A stretch of 64,000 nt of DNA from Scylla paramamosain (GCF_035594125.1 NC_087163.1:1955001-2019000), one strand, 5' to 3'. Positions 41,273 through 60,593 are shown, counted from the first letter of the stretch. The notes: generated by a model from the letters alone, not told the origin. Program-made: numbers and translations.

Positions 41273-41460
41273 GCCACACCGCGAGTAGAAACAGTACAGA
41301 AACAGAGACGTCGGGTACATTGCGCGCAAGGGTGTGGCGATGTGGCACGAGGTGAGCCCGATCTGGGCACGAGGTGTTGCGAGACGTGACACGAGGTGAT
41401 CACGACGTGGGCACGAGGTCATCGCGACATGCACACGAGGTGTGGCCCAACCCGACGACC
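41259..41460. repeat. Left subterminal repeats (GGCACGAGGTG)
   Basis: Multiple close variants of GGCACGAGGTG / ACACGAGGTG / GACGTGGGCACG are spaced by a few to about 25 bases. They occur again in inverse orientation at the other end (45525-45890), so they are likely transposase or MADF-protein binding sites. Binding is inferred. Confidence 0.7.
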
Positions 41461-41579
41461 CGTTTTGAGGGGTCGCACAGGCATTTTAATTAATTACGAG
41501 GTTGTTGCCGATGTACTGTCACGATATGTCACGGGGTGTTGTGAGGATGCGTCCAATATTTGCAGCGCCTCCCAAGCGG

Positions 41580-41587
41580 TATATAAA
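41580..41587 (+). promoter_or_regulatory. TATA box of the Harbinger transposase gene
   Basis: TATATAAA, 60 bp upstream of the ATG at 41640. The context GGTATATAAAGG mirrors that of the partner gene. Confidence 0.75.
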
Positions 41588-41639
41588 GGGTGGGGAATGA
41601 TGATCAAGTCACTCAAAGCTAGACTGGCAAGCAGGGAAG

Positions 41640-42975
41640 ATGGAGGAAGAAAACTACAGACAAGAGGCTCAAGTACTGATGGCAGGAATCCTGATGGTGG
41701 CTGCTGCATTGCTGCTGCGAAGAAGACGTCTACAGCAACCTCCCGTGCCACCCCAGCCACGAGCAAGAAGACCCAGAACAATATGGTGCCGTGAATGGCT
41801 TACGAGACGATCGATGCATGGCGATTTTCACCACCTGCTGCAGGAGCTCAACCGAGAAAACACCAAGGGCTACAAGAACTTCCTCCGCATCAAACCTGAA
41901 CTTTTCGGAGAGATGGTGGACCGGCTTACTCCAATCCTCGCCAAAAAAGCCACCAGAATGAGAGAGCCCCTGTCAGTGGGGTTGAAGTTGGCTGTCACCC
42001 TCCGATTCCTGGCATCCGGCGATTCATATACGAGTCTGCAATACAGCTTCAAGGTCTCCAAAACCGCCATCTGTAGATTCGTACCTAAAGTCTGCCAGGC
42101 CATAATTGACATATACAAACCTGAGGTGCTCAAGTGCCCAAGAACTCCAGAAGAATGGAATCAAGTTGCCGAAGGATTCTCAAAGAGGTGGAACTATCAC
42201 AAGTGTGGAGGTGGTCTGGATGGCAAGCATGTTCGAGTGAAGAAAACCTGGCATGCAGGATCACTGTTCTTCAATTACAAGAAGTTCCACAGCATTGTCC
42301 TCATGGCCGTCGCAGATGCAAACTACAAGTTCCTGTACCTTCGACGTAGGTGCTGAAGGAAGTGCTGGTGATGGAGGAACTTGGTTCAAGTGCACCCTTC
42401 ACGATGCCATCGCGCAGAAACGAGTGGGATTTCCAGAGCACAGCTTCCTGCCGAGTGACGACACGCCAATCCCATTCCACATTGTTGCTGATGATGCCTT
42501 CGCCCTCAAGACCTGGCTTATGAAACCTTACTCACATCAATCCCAGGTATACGAAGAAAAAATCTTCAGCAACAGGTTGTCTCGCGCCCGTCGTGTGGTG
42601 GAAAATGCTTTCGGTCTTCTGCAGTCACCATGTTGTAGCACTACCATGCTACAACGACCTGCAGTTGTCAAAATTGTCACCATGTGTGGGTGTGTGATGC
42701 ACAACCTGATATTGGACGGCTACTCAAATTTTCATCCCCAAGAAGTCGACTGCGAAGATGGTGACCATAACGTGATTGATGGATCGTGGAGGAACATACC
42801 AAATCTGATGCAACGCCTCCAAACTCGACGGGGAACAAATCCAACGAGAGAAGCAAAGGCCGTCCGAGACTACCTGGCTTTGTACTATGCATCAGAAGCA
42901 GGCGCAGTTCCCTGGCAAGAAAGGATGGTATATCCAAGAGGACGACCAGCAGACGAACAAAGGATGGAGCAATAA
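41640..42975 (+). pseudogene. Harbinger transposase gene with one frameshift
   Basis: Frame 1 (41640-42356) encodes an Arg-rich N-terminus, a helical region and GGGLDGKHVRV with the first catalytic Asp (residue 194). It continues to FLY, then terminates early. The continuation lies in the +1 frame up to 42975: DVGAEGS (second Asp), HIVADDAF, then NRLSRARRVVENAFGLL with the catalytic Glu, and VMHNL near the end. The break lies at 42334-42345, where one extra base separates TAC from GACGTAGG. All three DDE-type motifs of PIF/Harbinger transposases are otherwise present. The region after AFGLLQS departs from the usual form. A single sequencing error could explain the break, so the element could be active or recently dead. 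Confidence 0.85.
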
Positions 42976-42986
42976 TTAAATAAATA

Positions 42987-43588
<602 letters not shown>

Positions 43589-44040
43589 GGGGACAGTACC
43601 TTTTCCATGTGTGATTCTCTGATTTAATTTTCCAAGTGTTTTACCTTTTACCAGTTATTATTTCAATACCTTATTTATATATTCAGTTATTATTTTCCAA
43701 GTTCTTTATTACCAACTCTTCATTATTCCCTTTTATCTGTTATCATTTCAAATCCTCAATTTTCAATCCATTTCTTAACTTCCCAAGTTTTAGTATATTT
43801 TTTTTCTCTTTTACCATTTATGTCCCAATTATTTATATTCAGTTTGTAGTTTATAATTTTTTTTTACTGGTAAAAGGAAACATTAAAAAAGTGTTTTTAA
43901 TGTCTCCTTTTACCAGTTATTATTTTATATCCATACTTATATTATAAATGAAAAGGGAAAAAATATAGTTGTTTTTTTCATATTTATTTCATACATTTTA
44001 ACATATTTTTATATGCAATACATTTTTATTTTGTTTACAT

Positions 44041-45387
44041 TTACTCGTCGCTATCCTCCGCCTCGTAGCCCTTCGGCGTCTCGATCATGGGGGACATTAT
44101 GGCCTTTTTCGCCGGCGATTTCGTCTTCTGGCCCTGGAGTTTGGTGGTCGTACTTGTGTGCTGCAGGGTCTTGACGGGGGACGGTGAACAGCCGAGTATA
44201 GATTCCCACTGTATTGGGGTGGGCACCTGCTGCTGCTGTGGCTGCTGAGGGAATTGTTGCTGTTCTGATTGTTGAGGCTGGTATTGTTGTTGAGGCTGTT
44301 GGTACTGTTGTTGTTGAGGCTGTTGGTACTGTTGTTGTTGGTATTGGGGCTGCGAGTAATGTGGCTGCTGGTACTGCGGCTGATGATAGACTGGAAGAGG
44401 AGGAGGAGGAGCAGGAGCAAGAGTAGGCGGTGCAGGAGGCTGCCACAGGTGCGATGGGCTCGCAACTCCTAGTGGCATGGGCACAGAATCCAGCAACTTC
44501 CTCGGGTCTTTAATAGCACTCCTGGCCATCACTGGTTCCTCCATGAGGCTGATCATGTACGCGATCTTGGAGAAGAGTACTCCATGATGCATGGGGGAAA
44601 CCTTCTTCAGGCGAGTGTACATAAATTCAACAAACTGCCGGATGTCAGCGTCAGGTCCCTCGACTGGTGGTTTTCGTGTAGCTAGCAGCTGTGCACTCTG
44701 GAGTAGTTCTTGGATGGCACTGCTCTCCTGGGTAGATTTGGTGGATCGTGGGCTGGATAGTTCCTCCTCCTGCCGTTCCTTCTTCCTCTTCCTCCTGGCA
44801 ATTGAGTAGGCCGATAGGACAGACTCATGGCTGGAGGAATCTTGATCGTCACCTTGTCTGCCGAAGTCATCACTAGGGTGCGTACTTTCGTGGGCGATGT
44901 GACCTGCCAGAAAGGCCCAAACCTCGACGATCTTCTGCTCCCTCTGCGTCCTCGGCCTGGCTGTTGATCCACTCTTGCTCTCCCTCTTCTCGATTTTCCC
45001 AAAATCTGTTCTCTTCTTGTCCACCACCTTCTTCACCTGCTGGTGAGAACAGTCCGAGAAAGTTTGGGCCAGGTCCTTCCAGAGGCTCTCCTTCCACGCC
45101 GGATTCAGCCACTTCTCGTTCCGCTTATCGTAGAGCTCTGGATGCAACTGGACGTAGTTTGCTATCTCCCTCAGTTGGTCGTCGTTGAAGGGGTAGTCCT
45201 GAACGTCTTTCTTGGATGGCCGAGTGCGTTTCCTGGAGAGCCCAGCAACAGGTTGTACCTTCACCACTTCCACATCAGGAACGTCAGTGTCGTCAGGAAC
45301 CTCAGGAGGAACATCACCAGTTTCTTCCTCCTGCAGACTCGGGGAAGACTCCTGCTGTGGTGATTGCTGCTTGCCTTTCTTGGGCAT
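44041..45387 (-). CDS. Harbinger-associated MADF/Myb-like DNA-binding protein
   Basis: An uninterrupted frame of 448 residues. Residues about 68-160 form a MADF (Myb/SANT-like) domain: FNDDQLREIANYVQLHPELYD, then LNPAWKESLWKDLAQTF and a DKKRTDF helix. A basic stretch (RRKRKKER) follows, then a Pro/Gln-rich region (about 320-425), and an acidic end (EAEDSDE). In PIF/Harbinger elements the partner protein helps the transposase enter the nucleus and bind DNA. I chose the ATG at 45387 because an upstream in-frame ATG (45462) is only 9 bp from TATATAAA (45471-45478) and would precede the expected transcription start. An intact frame beside the frameshifted transposase is notable. Confidence 0.85.
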   Translation of the reverse strand: MPKKGKQQSPQQESSPSLQEEETGDVPPEVPDDTDVPDVEVVKVQPVAGLSRKRTRPSKKDVQDYPFNDDQLREIANYVQLHPELYDKRNEKWLNPAWKESLWKDLAQTFSDCSHQQVKKVVDKKRTDFGKIEKRESKSGSTARPRTQREQKIVEVWAFLAGHIAHESTHPSDDFGRQGDDQDSSSHESVLSAYSIARRKRKKERQEEELSSPRSTKSTQESSAIQELLQSAQLLATRKPPVEGPDADIRQFVEFMYTRLKKVSPMHHGVLFSKIAYMISLMEEPVMARSAIKDPRKLLDSVPMPLGVASPSHLWQPPAPPTLAPAPPPPLPVYHQPQYQQPHYSQPQYQQQQYQQPQQQQYQQPQQQYQPQQSEQQQFPQQPQQQQVPTPIQWESILGCSPSPVKTLQHTSTTTKLQGQKTKSPAKKAIMSPMIETPKGYEAEDSDE

Positions 45388-45470
45388 CTTGGAAAGGTTG
45401 GCTGGAGATGGGAGGGTTCTTCTTCTGTCTGTGTTTGCGAGATAAGTGACCATGTGGCCCACGGGTGCTG

Positions 45471-45478
45471 TTTATATA
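45471..45478 (-). promoter_or_regulatory. TATA box of the MADF-protein gene
   Basis: TATATAAA on the minus strand with context GGTATATAAACAG, similar to the transposase promoter. It lies 84 bp upstream of the chosen ATG. Confidence 0.72.
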
Positions 45479-45524
45479 CCCCTTGGATCAGGTCACGTGA
45501 GAGGCAATTATACAGCTCGCCACC

Positions 45525-45890
45525 ACCTCGCGCTAACTTCGTGCCCACCTCGGACTAACGTCGCGCCCACCTCGCACTAACCTCGTACCACCCCGCACCA
45601 CACCTCGTGACACCTCGCGCCCAGGTAGCACGAGCTCGCACCACTGCGCGCCAGGCGCGACGTCGTGCCAATAGGCGCGAGGTGTCTCGAACAGGGTACG
45701 AGGTGTCACGAGGTGATGGCACGAGGTGGGGCCGACGTCGCCACTTCGTACCACGTCGGGAAAAAAAATGAAACTGTTTTAATTTTAACGCGACGTCGTG
45801 CCACCTGCCTCGACTTCCCCGACTTGGTGGCAAGAGGTCTGCACGAGCTGCCGCGCTGTTGGGCACGAGTTGGCGCGAATTGGGTGCGCA
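45525..45890. repeat. Right subterminal repeats (CACCTCGTGCC)
   Basis: Inverse variants of the left-end motif, such as CACCTCGTGCC, CACCTCGCGCC and CACCTCGCAC, occur repeatedly, some also in the other orientation (GGCACGAGGTG). Confidence 0.7.
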
Positions 45891-45941
45891 CTCACCTCGT
45901 GCCACGTCGTGCCCAAAAAGTGCGCGTGTGGCAACCCGCCT
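45886..45941 (-). repeat. Right terminal inverted repeat of the Harbinger element
   Basis: Read on the minus strand it begins AGGCGGGTTGCCACAC and matches the left repeat over 56 bp. TAA follows at 45942-45944. Confidence 0.93.
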
Positions 45942-45944
45942 TAA

Positions 45945-46837
45945 GATTCTCAGCTTTCTGCTTAGCCTTGTGCTTATATCCTAATCGTATTTAAGGCTGA
46001 GATGAGCATAAAACTTAAGCCCTAATATACTAACACCAATAAAGAATAAAAACTTCATATACTTATTTGTCTTTAGTGTGCATGAATAGTTCAGGATGGG
46101 TATATAGATCTCCAGTAACATGAGCAGGTTGTTGACGCCCCATCACACTCGTGCGCCTCACCATGACATTTATTTCCCCATTGTTTTTTCCCATTCATCC
46201 TCTATTAACCTAGCGGTTCCTGATTATGTTTAGATGTTCACCTCTACTCTTACTACCACTTGAACTCATGGTGACATTGTTATAACATTGTCAGCTGAAA
46301 GTTAGAGAAATAATAACCCAGTAGTGCTTTCCACGTGGGGGAGCAAGCACACGTGACAAGAATAGAACAGAAAATAAAACCTTGGCTGCCGTGACTGGTG
46401 GATGGATGGGTGTGAACTCAGCTTGCCCTCTGATTGGCCAACGTCGTCGTCTTTTTCACTCTTATAGGCTAGGCTAAAATCTCACCAAAACTGAATAACT
46501 ATAGGCCCTCGAAGGAGTAGAATGGTTGAATATTGCAGTGACACTTATAACACACACAGGACGACTTCGGTTATTCCAGTCCTGTTGAAACCTGATAAGG
46601 CACAAAATGGCAGTCTCACCCTTCTTAGCTCTGAACACCTGATATTATAAGTGGCTTGAGAGTCAGGCAACAACTGATATTTCTAAAGTTAAACTACATT
46701 TTCTGAAAATTTTCTGATTTGGTATTTAGTTGGAAATGGTTCACACAGCTTCTTGAAAGGATATGGGTAACATCTGACAAAGCATTTTTGCAGGTTAAAA
46801 TGATGAACAAATGTTTCAACTTGTTTTTTTTTTACAG
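45945..46837. other. Intergenic stretch
   Basis: No gene is seen. A candidate plus-strand 3' splice signal ends at 46837. Confidence 0.5.
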
Positions 46838-47094
46838 AAGAACGAAACCTTAGGGAAGATGATACAAGTACAGTGTGCATTCAACAATTTAAGGAACTTG
46901 AGGATAATCAAAATGCTACAAAGATGTCAATAAATCAACAACAGGAAGTGTAGCTAAAGCAACTGATGAAAGTAATAAGAGCTAAACAAAAACCTCTTCA
47001 TAGGGAAATGAGTGGATTAATAAAACTATGTGAGGAAAGACTTGTTGGGAATAATTGTGATAATCAGTTGCCAGAGACAATACAGGATCACTGA
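46838..47094 (+). pseudogene. Unidentified reading frame with one internal stop
   Basis: After a strong T-run acceptor (TTTTTTTTTACAG, ending 46837), one frame stays open for 37 codons (ERNLREDDTS...). It then meets TAG at 46951-46953 and continues for 46 more codons to TGA at 47092. The composition looks like coding sequence (helical, charged: KQLMKVIRAKQKPLHREMS), not repeat. I do not recognise the family. It could be a 3' exon, a decayed transposase or a retrocopy piece. Confidence 0.35.
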
Positions 47095-47120
47095 AGAAAT
47101 ATACAACTTATTGTACTATA

Positions 47121-54483
<7,363 letters not shown>

Positions 54484-55121
54484 TAGCAGTCTGGTTCAAC
54501 GGAAGACCACAACTTCCAACTCTTGTTCATCTTACAGTCTGACACACCTTTTACTCACCGCCCCATCAACTGCAATTATTCAATATCTATTATTTCTAGC
54601 ACAGAACATCACATCATCCAGCGTCCTGCAGCAGCATTATGGTACCTGTACTTGGAAGTAATAACAAGGTAACAAGGGTGAACAAAGTATCCTTTTAAGA
54701 CTGTATATTTCAAAATAGATGATAGTTATCGGCAAGAATTACGGAACATAATGGAAGTACTGTACTAACTGCAGATTTACAGTAAGTACCTCCACTTTAT
54801 GGCTCTGCGCTAGCATGTCAGCCAACGCCACTTCCTCAGTTCCCTCCTTTCCGTATCTTATTTTAACACGATGGACAGAACAGCTTGATACTATAACACC
54901 GTCAACCAAAACATCTACAGGCTCCTGACACGTCCGTCACCTGTCTTAATTTTGATCTTGATCTTGATGGTACAGGCGGCTCGGGATCACTCTTAAGCCT
55001 GGCCTTTGGATCGGCAACTCCTGAAGAAGGGAAAAAAAAAGAAAAACGAACAGCATCCTCAACACTAATTGTTCCTACATCTGGCACGTCACATTCTCTC
55101 CAAAAACTTTCACCGGCTCAA

Positions 55122-55400
55122 TCATCCTTTCATTCGTCTTTCTACAGTCCCAACAGCAACACCATCCACTCCCTTCTTGTCTTCTCCACTCTCATTCCTA
55201 TCATGCCCTAACTCAGTCAGTATCACTTGCATCATCTCATTCCTGTCTCTGGCATACCTCACACACTCCAGCACCACATGCTCCACTGTCTCATCTTCTC
55301 CCATGTCACACATCTGGCACACTTTGCTGCAGGACTCAGACCATCTGTAACTTCTTGCATTCACATCCATACACTGTGCCCTCGCACAGTGTATGGAGAG
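55122..55400 (-). pseudogene. Non-LTR retrotransposon zinc-knuckle remnant
   Basis: The minus frame has CQMCDMGEDETVEHVVLEC, the CxxC...HxxxxC knuckle found at the C-terminus of many arthropod non-LTR polyproteins. The rest of the element is missing. Confidence 0.6.
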
Positions 55401-55500
55401 GAGACACACAGTGTGTATGAAGAGGAGACACACGGACATAGTCTAGAACAACGTTTCAGCACCTTCTGAAGTCAGATGTAGGCAGTTCAACACCCTTCAC

Positions 55501-55808
55501 ATGTAAACTTTAGCTACAAAGTCATGAAACCAGTGCATGTCTTTTTTTCACTCAGCCTTCCACCTCTTCTGATCCTTGGTGGATTAACTTATTGGCATAT
55601 AAAAGCTTCAATATAAAGGGCGGGGAAAGCACATAGCCGAAAGGTGTGAATCGTTCTAGTTGATCGCCTTCCTTCAAGTCAACCGCCGCCTTTCATATGG
55701 AAACTTTTATACGCCAATAAGTTAATCCACCAAAGACCAGAAGAGGTGGAAGGCTGAGTGGAAAAAAAGGCACACACTGGTTCTATCTTTGTAGCTCGAG
55801 TTTACAAC
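55501..55808. repeat. Imperfect inverted repeat with arms of about 125 bp
   Basis: 55501-55625 and 55683-55808 are inverse complements with scattered mismatches. Shared blocks include CAGCCTTCCACCTCTTCTG and GGTGGATTAACTTATTGGC. The loop is about 57 bases. Likely a foldback or MITE-type element. No clear target duplication was found. Confidence 0.75.
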
Positions 55809-58003
55809 AAAGCTTAATGACGCAGACTTCATAACAAAGTGTCAACTGTTGGCTCTAATTCAGTGTTTTCCATCACCATGATGAAATGCATTAACACTAC
55901 TGAAAATAAAGTTTAACAAATAAAAAAAGTACACTCTTGTATCCCTTGCGAGGAACACTGACATTGTACATTGTACTGCCATATATGCAACATTTCCCAA
56001 CACACCTTAAAATCTACTTCAGCATCCCAGGTTAAGAAACACTGATCTAGGAGCTGACGACACATCATGTTCCCTTCGTGCACTAACCTGAATCAGGTTC
56101 CTCATAGATGGTGACCTCCTTACAACAAACAATGTAAGTCTCTAAGTCTAAGCACTTAACATGGTCTCTTTCATTATAATATAGATCTCAGTGCCACAGG
56201 ACACCATTCACCTCTCGTCCCAAAGTTGTATTCTGTAGAAAAAGCTGCCGCGTGTCATCCCAGCGCATCACGGCCTTCCCTCACTGTCATGTGGCGCGAG
56301 AGTCTCGGAGTTTCCCAGCACAGGTGGACCCGTTGTTTCGACCATTCATCTCGCGATTGCACTATCTTTACGCAATCAGCGGTCGATTACCGCACAGCCA
56401 TGGCGTCACCCTATTTCCTGAACGAAGAAACCCTCAAAGCATTACGTCGTCTCGTAACATTCTTGTCATTCCATCTTTTTCTTTCACTTGTTAGTTTCAC
56501 GTTTCCCTGCTCTGTCTATCTCACTTTTCCTCATAACCTATTCTAATCCTCGTTGGCTTATCATCATCAGACCTACCCATATAGAAACTGTAATGGATTC
56601 GGTCTACATCGATCGTGCGGCTATTCAGTTCTAGATTCATTGAGCCGTATCTGAATTTGACTGGATTTAATCGGCGAAAAAGAGCGCTTGAGGCCAATAT
56701 ACTGATCAGACAATAATAATGTAGGCAAGTTGCTTCCTCAGTCGGATGTTGTCTGTGTTCTGAAGATGAGATCTGCCACACTTTCGTTTCGTGACACCGT
56801 GATTCTTTTCTTAGCAACTCCTTACCCATGATTTTGGCGGAAAACTTTGAAACCATAGTCGCCGAATCTTCTAAAATAATTTTCACGCCTTTATTCATGT
56901 GATTGTTGTTAAGTATTTGTAATTGTATATTTCATGATCTACTAAATAACGCCTTCAAAATTATAAACAGATGATAAATTAAGCGAACAACTCAAGTCAA
57001 GTCACGTATCTTGCGCTCTCATAAGAACTATTTTTAGAGGCCACAGAAATTACTATTCGGGTTTTCATGCGTGTTCTTACCAAGTTTCTTTTATGCGAAA
57101 TTCTTCTCAAAGCATCACTAGAATCATAAATATATCTTTTAGTCCCACAGTAACTTCTACAAGAGCCTGATGAAAGTCGTGTAGATGATTTTATGACGTT
57201 CTTGCTTCCTGTCTGCCCTTCCTCCACCCTGGACCTTTACCCATTTTGTTAGACCCTTTCTCCACTCTGTTCAACCCCTTCCCCACTCTGTCTGGTCCCT
57301 TTTCTCTGTTCAGCCCTTTCTTCACTCTGTTTAGCTTCTTTCCCACTCTATTTAGCCCCTTTTTTCTTTTCCGTCAGTCCCTATTCCAACACCAACCGTT
57401 TCTTTACTCCACTACTTTCTCTTGTACTTTATAAATCACTTCTCTGTCACGCTAATTCTTTTTCATTAGTTCTTCATCCACCGCTCCAGCCTCTTTTACT
57501 ACTACTACTTCTTCTTCTACTACTACTACTACTACTACTACTACTATTACCACAGCAGATGGGACGCACAGCTGAAATGTGTTTGACTCAATATGCCGAC
57601 CTCAGCCCACAATCGCACACGTACACGCACGCGATCAGCACCAGCTGGCGTTTTCTTCGGGTGACGGGTGCGGGTGACAAGGGGGAGCTAAGCTATTTCG
57701 TCAGACCTGCTGCAGTGATTCTGTCGCGAGGCTGAAGGGTACAGTACGTGAGTCTGTGTGTTCAGTAATATCAGTGCACTTTGGTTTAAAAATGTCTACT
57801 CGGCTGAACTGTGCAAATACTTTCATGGAGTACTAGGGAGATACAGTTAACTGTTAGTATGTCTGTCTGAACGAAGTATCGATTGGACAAAATATGAAGT
57901 TTTACGAGGTTTTAGTTTCTGCATATTGTAACTATTTTTAAATGCTTATTTTGTCAACAAATGTATTAACTATTGTGTGTGTGTGTGTGTGTGTGTGTAA
58001 TAC

Positions 58004-58005
<2 letters not shown>

Positions 58006-58077
<72 letters not shown>
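58006..58077. repeat. GTA microsatellite
   Basis: About 24 GTA units, preceded by a GT run (57977-57999) and followed by imperfect units to 58135. Confidence 0.9.
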
Positions 58078-58078
<1 letters not shown>

Positions 58079-58174
58079 ATAGAAGTATGTAGTAGAGGTG
58101 GTGGTGGTACAGCAGTAGTAGTACTAGTAGTAGTAGTTTCAGTATCTCATAATTATATATTAGTAGCTTTGTTT

Positions 58175-58210
<36 letters not shown>

Positions 58211-58340
58211 ATACTTTTCCACATGAAAAATAATAAATAAATAAACTTTCACGATATATACAACTAATGATCTACTCTTGATATTCACAGGAGTACACAG
58301 TACACCTTGACCTAGCGTGCCCTGGGAGACGAGGAGCATC

Positions 58341-59680
58341 ATGGGTAACGCATGCCACCCAACCAGGTAAGCGTGCCACACCTGTGCACTCCTGTTAACC
58401 TGTATGCCCCTACAAGTCAGTTCATTCAAGTCAAGTCTGTCCCTACTGAAAGCATATAAATATCCTACTTTCATAAATAGACACAAATATATAAAGAAAG
58501 ATCCCATTTAGCTTCCACAACAAAACTTTCTCTTAACAGCTGTTGTGGAGGTGGTGATGCCTTTAAGAGTGAACAAAATAGCAAGGAAAGGACGCTGGCA
58601 ACAGAGGGAAGCATACAAGATGGAAAGAGAGGAAGATACATCACTACAGAAGAAATAAGGGGAGTCAATGATACAAAAGATGAAAGCGTGTTTCAAACTG
58701 CAGAAGGAGGAAGAGGAAGTACAGTCATATATGAGGAAGAAGAAAGAAAAGATATTTATAAATTAGAAATCCCTGCTCCAAAACAAAGTGCTTATGAAAA
58801 TGAAGGCAGTTTCAGAAGGTTAGAGAGAGAGAAATGTAGAATTAGTGAGGAAAAGAAAGGAAGGTTTTCACCAAAGAGTGTAGTACCTGAATGGGAAGAA
58901 GAGGAAGAGGAGGAGGAAGAAAAGAAAAGGGAAGATTATAAACGGGATGGAGTGAGAGACTTTAAAGAATTTAACAGTGTACAGAAGGAAAGGAAATACA
59001 GAATAAAAAGTGAAGAATTGAAAAGGAGAGATTATGAAGATAAAAGACAAAAATCAAAACTGAATAATGCAGTGGAAGGGAAAAAATACAAAGAAAACCA
59101 ACTATATCAAACAGAAGACAGAACATACAGGCAAGGAAACAAATTTTATGACATGGGAGAGATAATATACAGAGAAGAAAAACAGAATAATCTCTCCATC
59201 TCTCTATATGAAGACTATTTCAGCCTTGACATGCAGAAAGAAGGATACTGGATCACAGAAGAATCCTTAACTATAGACACAGATGACACAGGACTCTTCT
59301 GGGATCCCCCTTGGATAAATCCTTATGACAAACCAGAGAAGAATACTCAGTCGGAAGAGGAAGATGAGGAAGATAAGGAAAGTGAAGAGATAAAACTAAG
59401 TATGAATCTTTTCCCTAACTTCCAAGGCAATGATAACACTATTGCTACTACTACCATTACTACCACTACTGCTTCTATTCCTACTTCTACTGCTACCAAT
59501 GCTGCAGGGTTGGATGGAGCAGCAGCAGCAGGGTGGAGTGTACCTCTAGGGAAGTGTGTAAGTATTGATACAGGTGGTGTAGCTATAGAAGCCTTCGGTC
59601 TGAGAGCCACAGTTGGGATGCATCCTTCTATCACTTTTCTCGGACACAGTCTCCTACACTTGCTGTCTGGCCCTGACTAG
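58341..59680 (+). CDS. Predicted dually acylated acidic protein, family unknown
   Basis: Two exons, 58341-58366 and 58540-59680, joined at GT/AG, give 388 residues. Exon 1 is ATG plus 26 bases in all (MGNACHPT + split Ser). Gly2 with a small residue following is a classic N-myristoylation start. Cys5, and Cys10-Cys11 at the start of exon 2, are suited to palmitoylation, so I predict membrane attachment. The body is strongly charged: acidic runs at about 128-136 and 281-292, and Lys/Arg/Glu-rich helices between them. An aromatic patch includes LFWDPPWINPYD (about 261-272). A Thr-rich segment follows. I recognise no domain. A donor-like GTAAGT at 59558 could splice out the last 41 codons. A 3' splice signal at about 58288 implies a non-coding upstream exon. 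Confidence 0.7.
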
Positions 59681-59913
59681 AACACAACCAGAGGGAAGCT
59701 GAAGAAGGTCAAAATCCTTGCACCTGGCAATTAATAGGAACAACCACAGAGTCAGTCACTTTTAGTAGCTTGTGACCTGATCCACTTACTACTAGAGTCA
59801 ACCTGTCACATTTTGTTGCTTATGACCTGTTCTGTTGACCACAAACTACTGCTGAGCTAATGTTCTGTCTCAAGCTATGCCAGGAGGGACCTAGAGGCCG
59901 CCATTCTTTACTT

Positions 59914-59946
59914 ACCTGAGCAAGGAAGGACTGCCTCTCTGCATCA
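59914..59946 (-). CDS. Candidate small exon of an unidentified minus-strand gene
   Basis: A 33-base block is bounded on the minus strand by a TTTTTCCAG acceptor and CAG|GTAAGT donor. In one frame it reads GDAERQSFLAQ. Such strong signals around coding-like sequence suggest a real exon, but the phase needed to join the next candidate (61547-61598) does not fit this frame. The gene is not recognised. Confidence 0.35.
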
Positions 59947-60496
59947 CCCTGGAAAAAGTGAATACCATTGTTGAAAGTAAGTGTATCAATGCTGCTTATC
60001 TAATAATATATGCATACACAAGATTTAAATTATATGTATACTGGTGTGAATAAAAAAAATCCAACACCACAAGTTCAGGAAAGAAATTGATAAATGTGTA
60101 GATGATCTTACCTCCTTGCATGATCTTGTATATTAATTTCTCTTTCTCATATGCAAGTTGCTTTATATTAGAGTTTACACTAGGAAATATTCTGTTTTTG
60201 ATACCAGAATATTATCATCATAACTATCACTCTTATTATCCTCAAAGAACTATGCTTCATATAACAACAATGTATACTCATGGAAAATTGGATAGTTCTT
60301 ACATTTTACATTGATTCGTTCTCAAATAAAAGCACTTGAAATCATAACAGTCTTGAAGATCGCCTTGTCAGGTTTACAAAATAAACTCTCCTTCCTGATG
60401 TGCATAACAGAGCAAGATTTATTGATGTAAAGTTGTTGACACAGACCACATTGTTCCCTGACCTTAAACATGTTTACCTGACCTGCCGTGCTTGGT

Positions 60497-60593
<97 letters not shown>

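Larger units (their letters stand above)
54484..58200. other. Intergenic between NUDT16-like B and the acylated-protein gene
   Basis: Contains the retroelement remnant and the inverted repeat annotated separately. A 125-codon minus frame at 56521-56898 has no family motif that I recognise. 57650-57750 may hold the promoter and first non-coding exon of the downstream gene (donor-like GTGAGT at 57750). A GTA array lies at 58006-58077. Confidence 0.45.

Noticed and set aside
56521..56898. 125-codon minus frame
   Set aside because: No motif, no convincing splice or promoter context.
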